From Chloroflexota bacterium (GTDB lineage Bacteria; Chloroflexota; Dehalococcoidia; Lucifugimonadales; Lucifugimonadaceae): 33,373 bases of DNA. Positions 24,258-31,924 of the stretch are shown piece after piece. The notes under the pieces were generated by a model. The model did not search any database, had not been told where the DNA came from, and saw only the letters and a list, made by a program, of their open reading frames with translations. Within the stretch, counting starts at the first letter, position 1; each line of letters begins with the position of its first letter. The DNA is taken from the NCBI GenBank assembly GCA_002730555.1, contig PCAM01000008.1:1-33373 (forward strand). The letters are read 5' to 3'. A program made the position numbers and the translations under genes.

Positions 24258-25421
24258 CTAAGCGAAAACAGTCGCTCCGTAAGCAGAGCCCAACAGGTCA
24301 TCCTCCGCGAACCGAGTAAACCGCAACGGCGTCATGTCGATGGTGGTCGCACGCCCATCGACCGCAAGCTCGGCAAGCGCACGCCCGATGGTCGGAGACA
24401 GTTTGAAGCCGTGACCTGAAAAACCAGCTCCAACAACAAGATTCTCCAACCCGGGCACTCGGTCGATCACCGGATGGTGGTCGGGCGTGACGGTGAACAA
24501 TCCCGACCAACCGCCGTCCCAGCCGGCCTCGTCGAAAGCCGGATAACGCTGCACGAGGTACTCAAGCGAATCGGCGGCGCAGGACGGATCGACCGACTGG
24601 TTGTAGGTGTCCCGGTCTGTCGGGTCCTCCCTGATGCCAATCAGCGTAAGGTCGTCCACGTCCGGTCGGAAAGAGATGCCGTTTGAGGTGTCGGCGATGA
24701 TCGGGTGGGTCGGGATTTTGTTCAGCGGCCTGTGGAGTTTGACGACCTGGTGGCGCACCCATGAGAGCGGCAATGGCGCGCCAACCGACGCAAGGAACTC
24801 CGGGATCCACGGTCCCGCGGTCAGCACGATCGCCCCGGCGTTGATGCGTCCCAGATCAGTCTCGACAGCGACCGCGCGGCCGCGTTCCTTCACGATACCG
24901 GTCACGTTGCAGCCCAGTGTTACCCTGGCCCCGGTCTCCCGAGCGCTCAGCGCAAACCCGTTCGTTACGGCTGAACTGTCCGCGTACCCGGAATCGGGTT
25001 CGTAAGCGACCGCAGCGACACCTTCAAAGTTGATCTCGGGCCATTGCTTTGCCGCCTCTTCCGGCATGAGTGCCCGGGAATCGACGCCGTGTTCACGCTG
25101 GAGCGCAGCGTTGGTCCTGAGCGCCCCTTCCTGCCCGGGCACAACCAGGAACAGGTAGCCGGTGTTTACAAAACCGCCCGGATGACCGGTCTCCGCCTCA
25201 AAGTCGGCGATCACATCCCGACTCTCTTTCGCCATCCGTGTCGTGATGGCGTTCGAGTAGTGCATCCGCAGGATCGTCATCGACCGTCCGGTCGACCCGG
25301 AAGCGAGCGTGTCCCGCTCAAGAAGCAACGTGTTCGTAATACCCATCTTCGCTAGATAGTGCAGCGTGGCGCAGCCCATAACGCCGCCGCCGATCACAAC
25401 GACATCGCACGAGTCAGTCAC
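24258..25421 (-). CDS. FAD-dependent amino-acid oxidase, DAO/sarcosine oxidase beta-like
   Basis: This flavoprotein oxidises N-methyl or D-amino acids. The N-terminus has the dinucleotide motif VVVIGGGVMGCATLHYLA, then LLERDTLASGSTGRS with the FAD-contacting acidic residue. The middle has AGAIVLTAGPWIPEFL. The C-terminus has TPDHHPVIDRVPGLENLVVGAGFSGHGFKLSP, the usual second FAD-binding segment of sarcosine oxidase beta/glycine oxidase. About 387 residues from GTG 25421 is full length for the monomeric type, and AGGA lies 8 bases upstream. A TTG at 25445 would add eight residues. It is followed upstream on the same strand by two SDR genes. The substrate could be sarcosine, dimethylglycine or a D-amino acid. 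Confidence 0.92.
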   Translation of the reverse strand: MTDSCDVVVIGGGVMGCATLHYLAKMGITNTLLLERDTLASGSTGRSMTILRMHYSNAITTRMAKESRDVIADFEAETGHPGGFVNTGYLFLVVPGQEGALRTNAALQREHGVDSRALMPEEAAKQWPEINFEGVAAVAYEPDSGYADSSAVTNGFALSARETGARVTLGCNVTGIVKERGRAVAVETDLGRINAGAIVLTAGPWIPEFLASVGAPLPLSWVRHQVVKLHRPLNKIPTHPIIADTSNGISFRPDVDDLTLIGIREDPTDRDTYNQSVDPSCAADSLEYLVQRYPAFDEAGWDGGWSGLFTVTPDHHPVIDRVPGLENLVVGAGFSGHGFKLSPTIGRALAELAVDGRATTIDMTPLRFTRFAEDDLLGSAYGATVFA

Positions 25422-25457
25422 AGAATGCGTCCTGACGTTCGTCAAAAATTGCCCCCA

Positions 25458-26291
25458 CTAGTTCATCACCGCCCCGCCGTTCACGTTCAGCGCCTGTCCG
25501 GTGATCTCGGACGCGTCGTCTGACGCCAGGAACGCCACCGCCTTGCCGATGTCCCGGGGCGTCTGTTCCCGCCCCATCGGCATCCGGGCCTTGATGCTCT
25601 GGTCAAATACCTCTCGGGGTGTGAGCTCCGCCAATTCCGGGTTGTTGGACTTCTGGTTCTCGGCGATCGTCTCCCACATCGGGGTCCAGAGCACGCCGGG
25701 GCAGACGGCGTTGACGGTGATGTTGTGCTGCGCCAGCTCGATCGCGAGAAGGTGTGTCCACTGGATCACGGCCGCTTTGGATACCGAATAGGGCGTCTGC
25801 ACGCTGCCAAGTGTCGATCGTGCACCGCGCGGCTTCCGGCCGCCGTGTGAGGCGATGTTGACGATGCGGCCGGCGTTTCGGGACCGCATGTGAGGGGCGA
25901 CCGAGTTCGTCGTGTGGACAAAGCCTTTCACGTTGACGCCAAAGGTTGCGTCCCAGTCGGCCTCCGTGTGATCGCTGCGCTCCTGGTAGCCCGGAGCGCC
26001 GATTACACCGGCGTTGCAGACAAGGATGTCGATGTGCCCGAACTCCTCGATAACCGCCGCCGCCAGCGCGTCCATCGACTCTTGAGACGTCGTATCACCG
26101 CCAAATGGAACCGCCTGCGCACCGCCTGCGTTGAAGGCGTTCGCCGCGACCGTCGCCGAATCGGGGTCCAGGTCGGACACGGCGATCACCGCTCCCCGCT
26201 CGGACAACACCTCGGCGATCCCCAGCCCTATCCCGCGTCCGGCGCCCGTTATCAGGGTTACTGCGCCGTCCAGATTGGTAGCGTCGGTCAT
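25458..26291 (-). CDS. Short-chain dehydrogenase/reductase, tandem paralogue 1
   Basis: This 277-residue classical SDR has TGAGRGIG (15-22), CNAG (92-95), NIASHGGRKPRG with S148, and the catalytic PYSVSKA (Y168, K172). The C-terminus is ITGQALNVNGGAVMN. The aspartate after the second strand (SDLDPDS) favours NAD over NADP. The insertion NNPELAELTPREVFDQ lies over the substrate site, as in SDRs acting on cyclic or sugar substrates. The start at ATG 26291 has GGAG 6 bases upstream. It is 58 bases from the next SDR, which shares the unusual ASHGGRKPRG block, so the two arose by duplication. The reaction is unknown; the neighbouring FAD oxidase may supply or consume the substrate. Confidence 0.93.
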   Translation of the reverse strand: MTDATNLDGAVTLITGAGRGIGLGIAEVLSERGAVIAVSDLDPDSATVAANAFNAGGAQAVPFGGDTTSQESMDALAAAVIEEFGHIDILVCNAGVIGAPGYQERSDHTEADWDATFGVNVKGFVHTTNSVAPHMRSRNAGRIVNIASHGGRKPRGARSTLGSVQTPYSVSKAAVIQWTHLLAIELAQHNITVNAVCPGVLWTPMWETIAENQKSNNPELAELTPREVFDQSIKARMPMGREQTPRDIGKAVAFLASDDASEITGQALNVNGGAVMN

Positions 26292-26349
26292 TCCTCACTC
26301 CGATTCTTGATCGTTCCTGCCGTGCAACTTATCGATGTCGGGCGGCTCC

Positions 26350-27198
26350 CTAGTTCATCCGGGCCCCGCCGTTGACGTTCAACGCTTGGCCGGTGATCTC
26401 GGCTGCATCGTCAGAGGCGAGGAAGGCAACGGCATTGCCGATGTCCCTCGGCGTCTGGCCTCGGCCCAGCGGAACCGTGTTCTGCATGGCTAGGGCGAAG
26501 TCACCACTTATTCCGCCTCCAGAAAGATCGCGGGAATGGTCGATCGTCAGGTTGCGACGATTCGTGTAGATTCCCCGGATCATGTGCGTCCACAACTCGC
26601 CAGGGCAGACGGCGTTCACCGTGATATTGAACGGTGCCAACTCGATGGCGAGCCCGTGCGTCCACTGGATGACGCCCGCCTTTGACACGCTGTACGGAAA
26701 TCCAAGAGTCCGGCCGGTCGCCATGCCCCTTGGCTTCCTGCCACCATGGGACGCGATGTTCACAATTCGGCCCGACCCGCGTTCCTGCATGTGCGGGACT
26801 ACGGCCTCGGCCGAGTTGACGACGCCGCGAACGTTGACCGAGTGCGTTATTTCCCAGTCCGCATCGTTGTAGTGAGGGCGCTCTTCGTAACCAGCAGACG
26901 CCCAGACGCCCGCGTTCGCCACGAGGATGTCGACCCGGCCAAACGCCTCTATGACACGCGATACAGCGGCGTTCAGGGATTCAGGGACTGTGACATTGGT
27001 GGCGATGCCGATTACGGAGTGGCCATCGGACAGCAGTCCATCGGCGGCTGCCGAAGACGCCTCTCCAGAGAGATCGCAGATAGCGACCTCTGAACCGCGC
27101 TCGGCGAGAACGGTGGCGATGCCAAAACCGATGCCTCGCGCGGCGCCCGTGACCAGGGCGACTTTACCTTCCAATTGTGCAGTTGAATGTCCCACCAT
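26350..27198 (-). CDS. Short-chain dehydrogenase/reductase, tandem paralogue 2
   Basis: This 282-residue SDR is a close relative of its downstream neighbour. It has TGAARGIG (18-25), ANAGV (94-98), S150 in NIASHGGRKPRG, and PYSVSKAGVIQW (Y169, K173). The C-terminus ITGQALNVNGGARMN is almost the same. The insert near the active site (TNRRNLTIDHSRDLSGGGISGDFA) is different from that of the neighbour, so the substrate has probably shifted. The start is ATG 27198, with GGAG about 6 bases upstream. It is the first gene of a leftward set of three (SDR, SDR, FAD oxidase) with short gaps, likely one operon with its promoter in the 225-base gap before glyS. Confidence 0.93.
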   Translation of the reverse strand: MVGHSTAQLEGKVALVTGAARGIGFGIATVLAERGSEVAICDLSGEASSAAADGLLSDGHSVIGIATNVTVPESLNAAVSRVIEAFGRVDILVANAGVWASAGYEERPHYNDADWEITHSVNVRGVVNSAEAVVPHMQERGSGRIVNIASHGGRKPRGMATGRTLGFPYSVSKAGVIQWTHGLAIELAPFNITVNAVCPGELWTHMIRGIYTNRRNLTIDHSRDLSGGGISGDFALAMQNTVPLGRGQTPRDIGNAVAFLASDDAAEITGQALNVNGGARMN

Positions 27199-27423
27199 GT
27201 TCCGCTCCGGTCATACAGGTGAAGTTGCCGGGAATGTAGGCAGCGATGAACCGTGTGTCAACGCTGAGCGCCCGTTTTGCCCGGGAAATACGCTCATAGT
27301 CGTGAAAATACGCGCCATGGATGGCCTAAACTTATCTTTCGGCCCCCCAGCCAGCGGGGCCGTCACCCTTAATTCGCGTCGCCCATTTGATCAATCCTGC
27401 CTCGTGGCGCGTCCGGAAAAAAG
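27199..27423. other. Divergent intergenic region before glyS
   Basis: This gap separates the leftward SDR operon from the rightward glyS and should hold both promoters. A hairpin with arms GGCCCC (27341-27346) and GGGGCC (27356-27361) lies about 60 bases before the glyS ATG. I looked for a T-box TGGNACCGCG-type motif and found none. Confidence 0.4.
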
Positions 27424-28770
27424 ATGTCACCGATCTCTCGAACCATCGAAAATACAGATCTAGAAACCATCGTCGGCCTCGCCAAGCGGCGTGGCTTCGT
27501 CTTCCAGGCGTCGGAGATATACGGCGGTCTTGGCAGCACATGGGACTTTGGACCGCTCGGCGTTGAACTCAAGCGCAACGTGAAAGACATGTGGTGGAAA
27601 TCGATGGTCCGGGATCGCGGCGACATCGTCGGCATGGACTCGGCGATCCTGCAGAGCCCGGAGGTATGGAAAGCCAGCGGGCACATCGACAGCTTCACCG
27701 ACCCGCTCGTGGAGTGCGGAAGTTGCCACCGGCGCTACCGTGCGGACCACCTAGGCGACACCTGTGAGCACTGCGGCGCTTCCGAATTTTCAGAGCCCCG
27801 CCAGTTTAACCTGCTGTTCAAAACCTTCATGGGCCCGATCGAAGACGCCGCCGGGGTGATCTACCTCCGGCCCGAGACGGCACAGGGCATTTTCATCAAC
27901 TTCGATAACGTTCAGACGACCACCCGCAAGCGCATCCCCTTCGGCATTGCACAGATCGGCAAGTCGTTCCGCAACGAGGTCACGCCGGGCAATTTCATCT
28001 TCCGAACACGTGAGTTTGAGCAGATGGAGATGGAGTTTTTCTGCAAGCCCGGGTCCGACGAGGAGTGGCACCGCTACTGGATCGATTTCTCGGACGATTG
28101 GTTTAAGAAGTTTGGGATCCGTGGAGACAAGCTACGGGTTAGGGAGCACGAGGCCGACGAGCTGCCGCACTACTCCAAAGGCTCCGCAGACATCGAGTAC
28201 AAGTTTCCGTGGGGCTGGGGCGAGCTTGAGACGATCTCGAACCGGACGGACTTCGACCTGAAGGCCCACATCGAGCGCAGCGGTCGCGACCTGTCGTTCT
28301 TTGACGACGATGCCAAGGAGCGCTTCGTGCCCTTCGTTGTTGAGCCGGCAATGGGCGCAGACCGGTCGGCGCTGGCTTTCATGGCCGATGCCTACGACGA
28401 AGAGGGTGAGGGCAAGGAAAAGCGCACGGTGTTGCACTTCCACCCGGACATCGCCCCGGTGGCCGTCGCCGTGCTGCCCCTTTCCCGCAACGAGAAACTG
28501 GCCCCGACGGCCCGTGAGGTGTACGACCTCGTCCGGGACAACTTCAACGCACAGTTCGATGACACCCAGAGCATCGGACGTCGCTACCGGCGGCAGGACG
28601 AGATCGGCACCCCACTTTGCGTAACGGTCGATTTTCGGACCGTCGAAGAAGACAACGCCGTGACCATCCGGGACCGGGACTCGATGGAACAGATTCGTGT
28701 GCCGATCGACGGCCTGAGAGAGGCGTTGGACGATCAACTCGCGGCACTTCGCGAGGCGTGTCACGGTTAG
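27424..28770 (+). CDS. glyS: Glycyl-tRNA synthetase, alpha2 type
   Basis: This class II aminoacyl-tRNA synthetase charges tRNA-Gly in the cytoplasm. The 448 residues match the single-chain eukaryote-like/Gram-positive form. The N-terminus has [17 protein letters not shown] and [16 protein letters not shown] zinc-binding CxxC pair follows ([21 protein letters not shown], about 99-119). Motif 2 contains [20 protein letters not shown], followed by [11 protein letters not shown]. Motif 3 lies in [20 protein letters not shown]. The C-terminal anticodon domain starts at about [13 protein letters not shown] and ends with [10 protein letters not shown]. There is no alpha/beta split. The ribosome site is weak (GGAAAA). 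Confidence 0.97.
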   Translation: MSPISRTIENTDLETIVGLAKRRGFVFQASEIYGGLGSTWDFGPLGVELKRNVKDMWWKSMVRDRGDIVGMDSAILQSPEVWKASGHIDSFTDPLVECGSCHRRYRADHLGDTCEHCGASEFSEPRQFNLLFKTFMGPIEDAAGVIYLRPETAQGIFINFDNVQTTTRKRIPFGIAQIGKSFRNEVTPGNFIFRTREFEQMEMEFFCKPGSDEEWHRYWIDFSDDWFKKFGIRGDKLRVREHEADELPHYSKGSADIEYKFPWGWGELETISNRTDFDLKAHIERSGRDLSFFDDDAKERFVPFVVEPAMGADRSALAFMADAYDEEGEGKEKRTVLHFHPDIAPVAVAVLPLSRNEKLAPTAREVYDLVRDNFNAQFDDTQSIGRRYRRQDEIGTPLCVTVDFRTVEEDNAVTIRDRDSMEQIRVPIDGLREALDDQLAALREACHG

Positions 28771-28922
28771 GAAGCTTTGTATACGGGAATCACGCGAAAC
28801 CGAGTGGGCACGTGGCGGCGTACCGGTCATGACGTGAGTTGCGAAACTAGTCCCGGCTGGCTGACGAGCACGAACAGAAACGTGGGATCGACTCCAGATC
28901 TTACGACGGAGACCAGCGGAAA

Positions 28923-29576
28923 ATGATCCAACCGAACCAACCCGGGGGAGAGGCAACACCGACGGCTCCCCGGGGCGTAATGGCTCTTCGTGACGCAGGC
29001 TTTTTGCGCCGACTACTTTCGATCCCGTTCGCCGCGGTGGCGATCGTCGCCGTGGCGTGCGGAGGTTCGAGCGACGCCGCTGCGACCGCGGAAGGTGACC
29101 CGGCGGCAAGCGCTCCCGCCACCCTCGCATCCGTGGGTGAAGCATCGGACTTTGAAGTATCCACGCCCCACGACGGCGTATTTGATTTGAATCGTCTCGA
29201 AGGCCAGCCCGTGCTGTTGAACTTCTGGTTCCCGTCGTGTCCGCCATGCCGCGCCGAGCTACCCGACCTCCAGGCCGCTTACGAAGCGTCCGGGGACGAG
29301 ATCCAATTCCTCGGGGTGTCGCTGCTGGGGTTGGACTCCGCCGAAGAGGCGCAGGAGTTCTTGGAGGAGTTGGGTGTCACCTACCCCTCCGGACCAGATG
29401 CCGAGAGTCAGATGGTTCGCAGCTTCAAGATCGTCGGCTTCCCGACCACGATCTTCATCGACAGCGACCACAACGTCGTTAAGAAGCATGCCGGAATTCT
29501 GAGCGCGAAGTCGTTGGAATCACTTATCAACGCCACCGTCGCCTCGGGCGGCGGGCTCGACGTTTCCGGCTCGTAG
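28923..29576 (+). CDS. TlpA/ResA-like thioredoxin-fold lipoprotein
   Basis: This is an exported thiol-disulfide protein. After a basic stretch (FLRRLL) a hydrophobic segment (SIPFAAVAIVAVAC) ends at C46. That resembles a lipoprotein signal, although the -3 residue is Ala rather than the preferred Leu. An Ala/Ser/Pro-rich linker follows. The thioredoxin domain starts at about residue 85 with PVLLNFWFPSCPPCRAELP, redox cysteines C106 and C109. It continues with FLGVSLLGLDS and ends with the cis-proline GFPTTIFIDSD. It probably acts outside the membrane on disulfides or haem-protein maturation. ATG 28980 (residue 20) is an alternative start that still leaves the signal. The CopD-like membrane gene follows on the same strand after 295 bases. 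Confidence 0.9.
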   Translation: MIQPNQPGGEATPTAPRGVMALRDAGFLRRLLSIPFAAVAIVAVACGGSSDAAATAEGDPAASAPATLASVGEASDFEVSTPHDGVFDLNRLEGQPVLLNFWFPSCPPCRAELPDLQAAYEASGDEIQFLGVSLLGLDSAEEAQEFLEELGVTYPSGPDAESQMVRSFKIVGFPTTIFIDSDHNVVKKHAGILSAKSLESLINATVASGGGLDVSGS

Positions 29577-29871
29577 ACCCGCCCGGGCTGCGGATTCATT
29601 CAGGCAACCCGATTCCCTCCCGGCATCCATGGAATGAATGCACTGATACGGGCAGGAGACCTGGATATGAGAATTGGCGCAGGGTGTGAGCAAGAACGAA
29701 TTCGCTCGACAGGAGTCACGAAGTCTCAAGGAAGTGGACCGGAATCCTTGATAACGGTCGGCTAGAAGACGACATCGTCGCCGTGCTTGCCCGGTAAGCG
29801 GGACACATAATCCCGGCCCCCGGTATCCCCTGCGTCTGCGATTTAGAGCGGCGGCCTGAGATAATCCCGCG
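29577..29871. other. Intergenic stretch, no gene seen
   Basis: This 295-base stretch lies between the thioredoxin-like and CopD-like genes. It contains only short open frames, including a 21-codon frame from the GTG at 29685 that ends in TGA TAA. None has a recognisable family. No hairpin with a T-run was found. Confidence 0.4.
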
Positions 29872-30402
29872 ATGGATACAGGGATGATTTCAGGAATGCC
29901 TCTCGCCGCTGCACTTGGAGAGGTTGGGGACCTTGGCGACGGGCTAATCGTGCTGGTACGTTGGTTGCACGCGCTCGGCGCTGTTGCGTGGGTCGGCGGG
30001 AGTGCCTTTTTCGCGTTGATCCTCCGCCCGGCCCAACGGTTGGACCCCGACGGCGTTGGTCAGGCTATCGGACGGTTCACCGGGCCATATCGTGAACTGG
30101 TCGATGCATCAATCGTAACGATCATCGTCACCGGCCTCATCCTGATGTTTGAGCGACTCACCGACGACGACGCCACGGTGGCCTACTTCATTGTGTTGAG
30201 CGCTAAACTGGTGATCGCCGGATGGATGTTCTACATGGTATGGAGCCTGCGTCGCGCTGGGTTCATTCACGAGGCGCGATCCGGTCTGACGGACCGGCTG
30301 TCGTGGCTGTTTGGGTACAACGCCCTGCTCGCCGGGGGCGTCATGGTGTTCCTGATGGCAGGACTGCTGCGGTCGATCTTCGAGACAACCCTATCTGGTT
30401 AA
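29872..30402 (+). CDS. CopD-like four-helix membrane protein
   Basis: This 176-residue integral membrane protein has four hydrophobic helices: VLVRWLHALGAVAWVGGSAF, IVTIIVTGLILMF, YFIVLSAKLVIAGWMFYMV and LLAGGVMVFLMAGLL. The first helix carries RWLHALGAVAWVGG, the histidine-containing signature of CopD and related putative copper or haem membrane proteins. A conserved Lys lies in helix 3 (SAKLVIA). Metal or electron transport is inferred only. The start is ATG 29872; a second ATG four codons on is possible. The TAA stop overlaps the stop of the convergent folK in TTAA at 30399-30402. The upstream thioredoxin-like protein could serve the same membrane process. Confidence 0.82.
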   Translation: MDTGMISGMPLAAALGEVGDLGDGLIVLVRWLHALGAVAWVGGSAFFALILRPAQRLDPDGVGQAIGRFTGPYRELVDASIVTIIVTGLILMFERLTDDDATVAYFIVLSAKLVIAGWMFYMVWSLRRAGFIHEARSGLTDRLSWLFGYNALLAGGVMVFLMAGLLRSIFETTLSG

Positions 30403-30935
30403 ACGGGCGTTCGACCCGGGCCGAACAGCCTCACACCTGAACTCCCGATAGCACCGAGAAGCTCGGAGATGGTCGCCCCGAGTCCGGGATGCACAACCTC
30501 TGGAGCGATCTCTGCAAACGGCACCAGGACGAACGCTCGTTCGTGCAACCTTGGATGCGGGACCGTTGTACCTTGTTGGTCTACGACGGACTCTCCCAGC
30601 AACAGCACGTCCAGATCGATGATCCGCGACGCGTGCGGCGCCGAGCGCACCCGGCCGATATCCGATTCGATTTCCAACAGAACCTTGATCAGTTCGGCGG
30701 GCCCTAGCTCGGTATCCAGCGCAGCAACCTGGTTCAGGTAGTCCGGCTGCTCCTCGTTGACGCTCCACGCCAAGGTCTCGTAGACCGATGACACCCGGGT
30801 AACGACCCCGGCAGACATCATCGCCTCCAGCGCCAGCTCAAGATGGTGTGATCGATCCCCGCGAGGCGACTCAAGGTTGGAGCCAAGGCCGATGTATGCC
30901 GTGGCCACGCGGTCCGTCAATTCGTTCGGCTCCAA
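30399..30935 (-). CDS. folK: 2-amino-4-hydroxy-6-hydroxymethyldihydropteridine pyrophosphokinase (HPPK)
   Basis: FolK transfers pyrophosphate from ATP to 6-hydroxymethyl-7,8-dihydropterin, giving the substrate of FolP in folate synthesis. The 178 residues show the family set: AYIGLGSNLESPRGD at the start, SSVYETLAW, YLNQVAAL, RIIDLDVLLLG (the metal-binding Asp pair) and VPHPRLHERAFVLVPFAEI. It lies downstream of folP on the same strand, and its ATG is 19 bases inside the end of folP, so the two are translationally coupled. The length is normal and no residue looks out of place. Confidence 0.96.
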   Translation of the reverse strand: MEPNELTDRVATAYIGLGSNLESPRGDRSHHLELALEAMMSAGVVTRVSSVYETLAWSVNEEQPDYLNQVAALDTELGPAELIKVLLEIESDIGRVRSAPHASRIIDLDVLLLGESVVDQQGTTVPHPRLHERAFVLVPFAEIAPEVVHPGLGATISELLGAIGSSGVRLFGPGRTPV

Positions 30936-31828
30936 CCACGGACGATCGCATCACTCATCCGGACGACCCGTACTATCTCTCTGACGTCATGCACGCGGAC
31001 GATGTCCGCCCCACGTTCGATGGCCAGAGCGACAGTCGCGGCGGTGCCTTCGAGTCTCTGGTCCGGGGGCAGCCCGAGCACCTCTCCGATGGACGATTTA
31101 CGCGATGTTCCCACCAGCACGGGATATCCAAGGTCCACAAGCTCAGATAGCCCGCGTTGCATATCTATGCTCTGCTCGGTCGTCTTACCGAACCCGATAC
31201 CCGGATCCAGTATCACGTGGGACTCTGGAAGTCCGGCGTCCACCACCAACGCAGCCGACCGCCGGAGATCCTCTATCACCTCCGGAATCACGCCCGATGG
31301 ATAGACCGCACGCTCCCGGGCGTGATTGATGACGACCGGAACACCAAGTTCCGCTAACGCACCGGGCATATCGGGGTCCGCGCCAAACATCGACACGTCG
31401 TTCGCCATCGCCGCCCCGGCTGCCACAGCCAAACGGACGGCCGACGATTTCTGGGTATCAATGCTGATGGGAATGCCCAGGCGGCCTGAAAGGGCTTCGA
31501 TCACGGGAAGAACCCTGGCGGTTTCTTCGTCCGCGGGAACAGAACGCGCGTCCTTATACACAGACCGGGGTCGACTCGACTCGCCGCCAATATCGATGAT
31601 GTCAGCGCCTTCGTCTTCAAACCGGAGCGCTTGGTCAACCGCGCGCTGCGAGTCGTCCCCCGTCCCGTCCCCGGAAAAAGAGTCCGGAGTGACGTTCAAC
31701 ACACCCATGACGTAGGTCCGCGAGCCCCAGATGAACGTGCTCTGGCCGATCAGGAGTTCCCGGGAGTCGGTGCTCATGGCGTCACGATTGGTCACTATGG
31801 CGTCGGTCCCTCCCGAAAGCCCGAACAT
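30917..31828 (-). CDS. folP: Dihydropteroate synthase
   Basis: FolP condenses 6-hydroxymethyldihydropterin pyrophosphate with p-aminobenzoate. The TIM-barrel motifs are clear: [27 protein letters not shown], the ISIDTQKSS strand, [30 protein letters not shown] and IVRVHDV. The usual MHxxGxPxxMQ loop is changed to [13 protein letters not shown], so the loop near the pABA/pterin site is unlike the standard one. The gene overlaps folK by 19 bases. The start is uncertain. ATG 31828 and ATG 31777 (residue 18) lack strong ribosome sites, and the frame stays open upstream to a stop at 31916-31918 without another ATG. The shorter form fits the usual family N-terminus better. Confidence 0.94.
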   Translation of the reverse strand: MFGLSGGTDAIVTNRDAMSTDSRELLIGQSTFIWGSRTYVMGVLNVTPDSFSGDGTGDDSQRAVDQALRFEDEGADIIDIGGESSRPRSVYKDARSVPADEETARVLPVIEALSGRLGIPISIDTQKSSAVRLAVAAGAAMANDVSMFGADPDMPGALAELGVPVVINHARERAVYPSGVIPEVIEDLRRSAALVVDAGLPESHVILDPGIGFGKTTEQSIDMQRGLSELVDLGYPVLVGTSRKSSIGEVLGLPPDQRLEGTAATVALAIERGADIVRVHDVREIVRVVRMSDAIVRGWSRTN

Positions 31829-31924
31829 CGCCCGGCAATCCCGGAACTCCTCGAGCGTGAAAACGGTGTCCTTGATGCTATCACCGGGTATGCGTGTGTA
31901 TCCCGTGAGGCGTCGTCAAATCGA

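Noticed and set aside
27341..27361. Hairpin before glyS as a possible T-box leader
   Set aside because: No T-box antiterminator motif, specifier loop or T-run was found. The hairpin alone is not enough.
28132..29247. 371-codon leftward frame spanning the end of glyS and the thioredoxin-like gene
   Set aside because: It overlaps two convincing genes on the other strand and has no recognisable domain.
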